This document shows positions 63,779-64,000 of a stretch of 64,000 nucleotides of DNA, piece after piece. The DNA is taken from NCBI RefSeq assembly GCF_030531065.1, contig NZ_JAUNOQ010000002.1, positions 172,768 to 236,767 on the forward strand. Reading direction: 5' to 3'. Below the pieces are notes generated by a model that did not search any database, was not told the origin of the DNA, and was given only the letters and a program-made list of their open reading frames with translations. The stretch's first letter is position 1, and each line of letters opens with the position of its first letter. This stretch comes from Phascolarctobacterium sp. (GTDB taxonomy: Bacteria; Bacillota; Negativicutes; Acidaminococcales; Acidaminococcaceae). The position numbers and the translations under genes were made by a program.

Positions 63779-63973
63779 ATGAATAGACCTCAATATGTAA
63801 ATTGGATTGTCCTAGAGGACGGAGTGGTTTTCGAAGATCAACAGCTATTAAACTGTTACAAGCTATCTTATGTCATAGATGATGCTATCCTTGATGACTG
63901 GGCGCTTCACATTAGAAGACATTATGTTCTAGATGACGAATTGGTAAAAGACCTGCTAATAAAAGTCAAGTAA
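63779..63973 (+). CDS. Small acidic hypothetical protein
   Basis: 64 residues, rich in Asp, Glu, Leu and Tyr (NWIVLEDGVVFEDQQLL, YVIDDAILDDWALHIRRHYVLDDEL). No signal or membrane span and no family I recognise. GAGAGG lies 9 bp before the ATG; an upstream in-frame ATG (63770) overlaps that ribosome binding site and is rejected. Small and acidic proteins of this kind can act as antitoxins or anti-restriction factors, but there is no specific evidence. Confidence 0.5.
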   Translation: MNRPQYVNWIVLEDGVVFEDQQLLNCYKLSYVIDDAILDDWALHIRRHYVLDDELVKDLLIKVK

Positions 63974-64000
63974 AATTTTCATAAGTTTTTAATCTCAAAA

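Overview
The window looks like a chromosomal segment of a diderm Firmicute (Negativicutes; Acidaminococcaceae or a relative such as Phascolarctobacterium is my best guess, from gene content only). It combines Firmicute-style genes (gatCAB operon, DUF401 permease) with a complete lipopolysaccharide toolkit: the heptose pathway, heptosyltransferases, a short LptD-like protein, an O-antigen ligase and phosphoethanolamine transferases. No rRNA, tRNA, CRISPR array or complete insertion sequence was seen.

Layout. 1-1.5 kb: end of a sugar-nucleotide operon (phosphohexomutase, start of galU). 1.6-3.7 kb: a two-gene Septu-like (PtuA/PtuB) anti-phage cassette. 3.9-5.1 kb: DUF401 permease. 5.2-15.6 kb: AT-rich accessory island on the minus strand, with a SWIM-domain protein, a Schlafen/AlbA ATPase, a DUF1828 pair, a DUF2971 protein, unrecognised membrane proteins, and 5'-truncated remnants of a DEDDh exonuclease, an RNase H and an rmlD gene. 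15.8-24.1 kb: glycosyltransferase/O-antigen ligase cluster; its three distal genes (GT4, GT9, acetyltransferase) are each frameshifted. 24.1-25.6 kb: a second AlbA ATPase. 25.8-29.4 kb: two convergent EptA-like phosphoethanolamine transferases. 29.7-34 kb: a YrbL-type kinase frameshifted in a G8 tract, and an operon (GT8, UDP-glucuronate epimerase, UDP-glucose dehydrogenase) likely supplying UDP-galacturonate. 34.3-44 kb: one long operon lptD-gmhA-hldE-hldD-gmhB-two heptosyltransferases-DUF3226-like-LtaS-like sulfatase. 44.2-46.1 kb: an exported repeat protein and a DUF535 protein. 46.7-49.9 kb: gatCAB.

50-60.3 kb is the most interesting part: a plus-strand cluster with a LysR regulator, a membrane polyferredoxin, a 7-cysteine mini-protein, Tat-exported flavodoxin-like proteins, exported carboxymuconolactone-decarboxylase, cyclophilin-like, cupin and dienelactone-hydrolase proteins, its own tatA and tatC, a Tat-exported DUF362 protein, a cytosolic cupin and a MerR regulator. 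Two promoters in the cluster (51.07 and 58.29 kb) have the same atypical 19-bp spacer carrying an inverted repeat, the hallmark of MerR control. I read this as a co-regulated extracytoplasmic redox/detoxification module that carries its own Tat translocase. 60.3-62.8 kb holds a MarR-MATE efflux pair and a flavin reductase; 62.9-64 kb is mostly non-coding with one small acidic protein.
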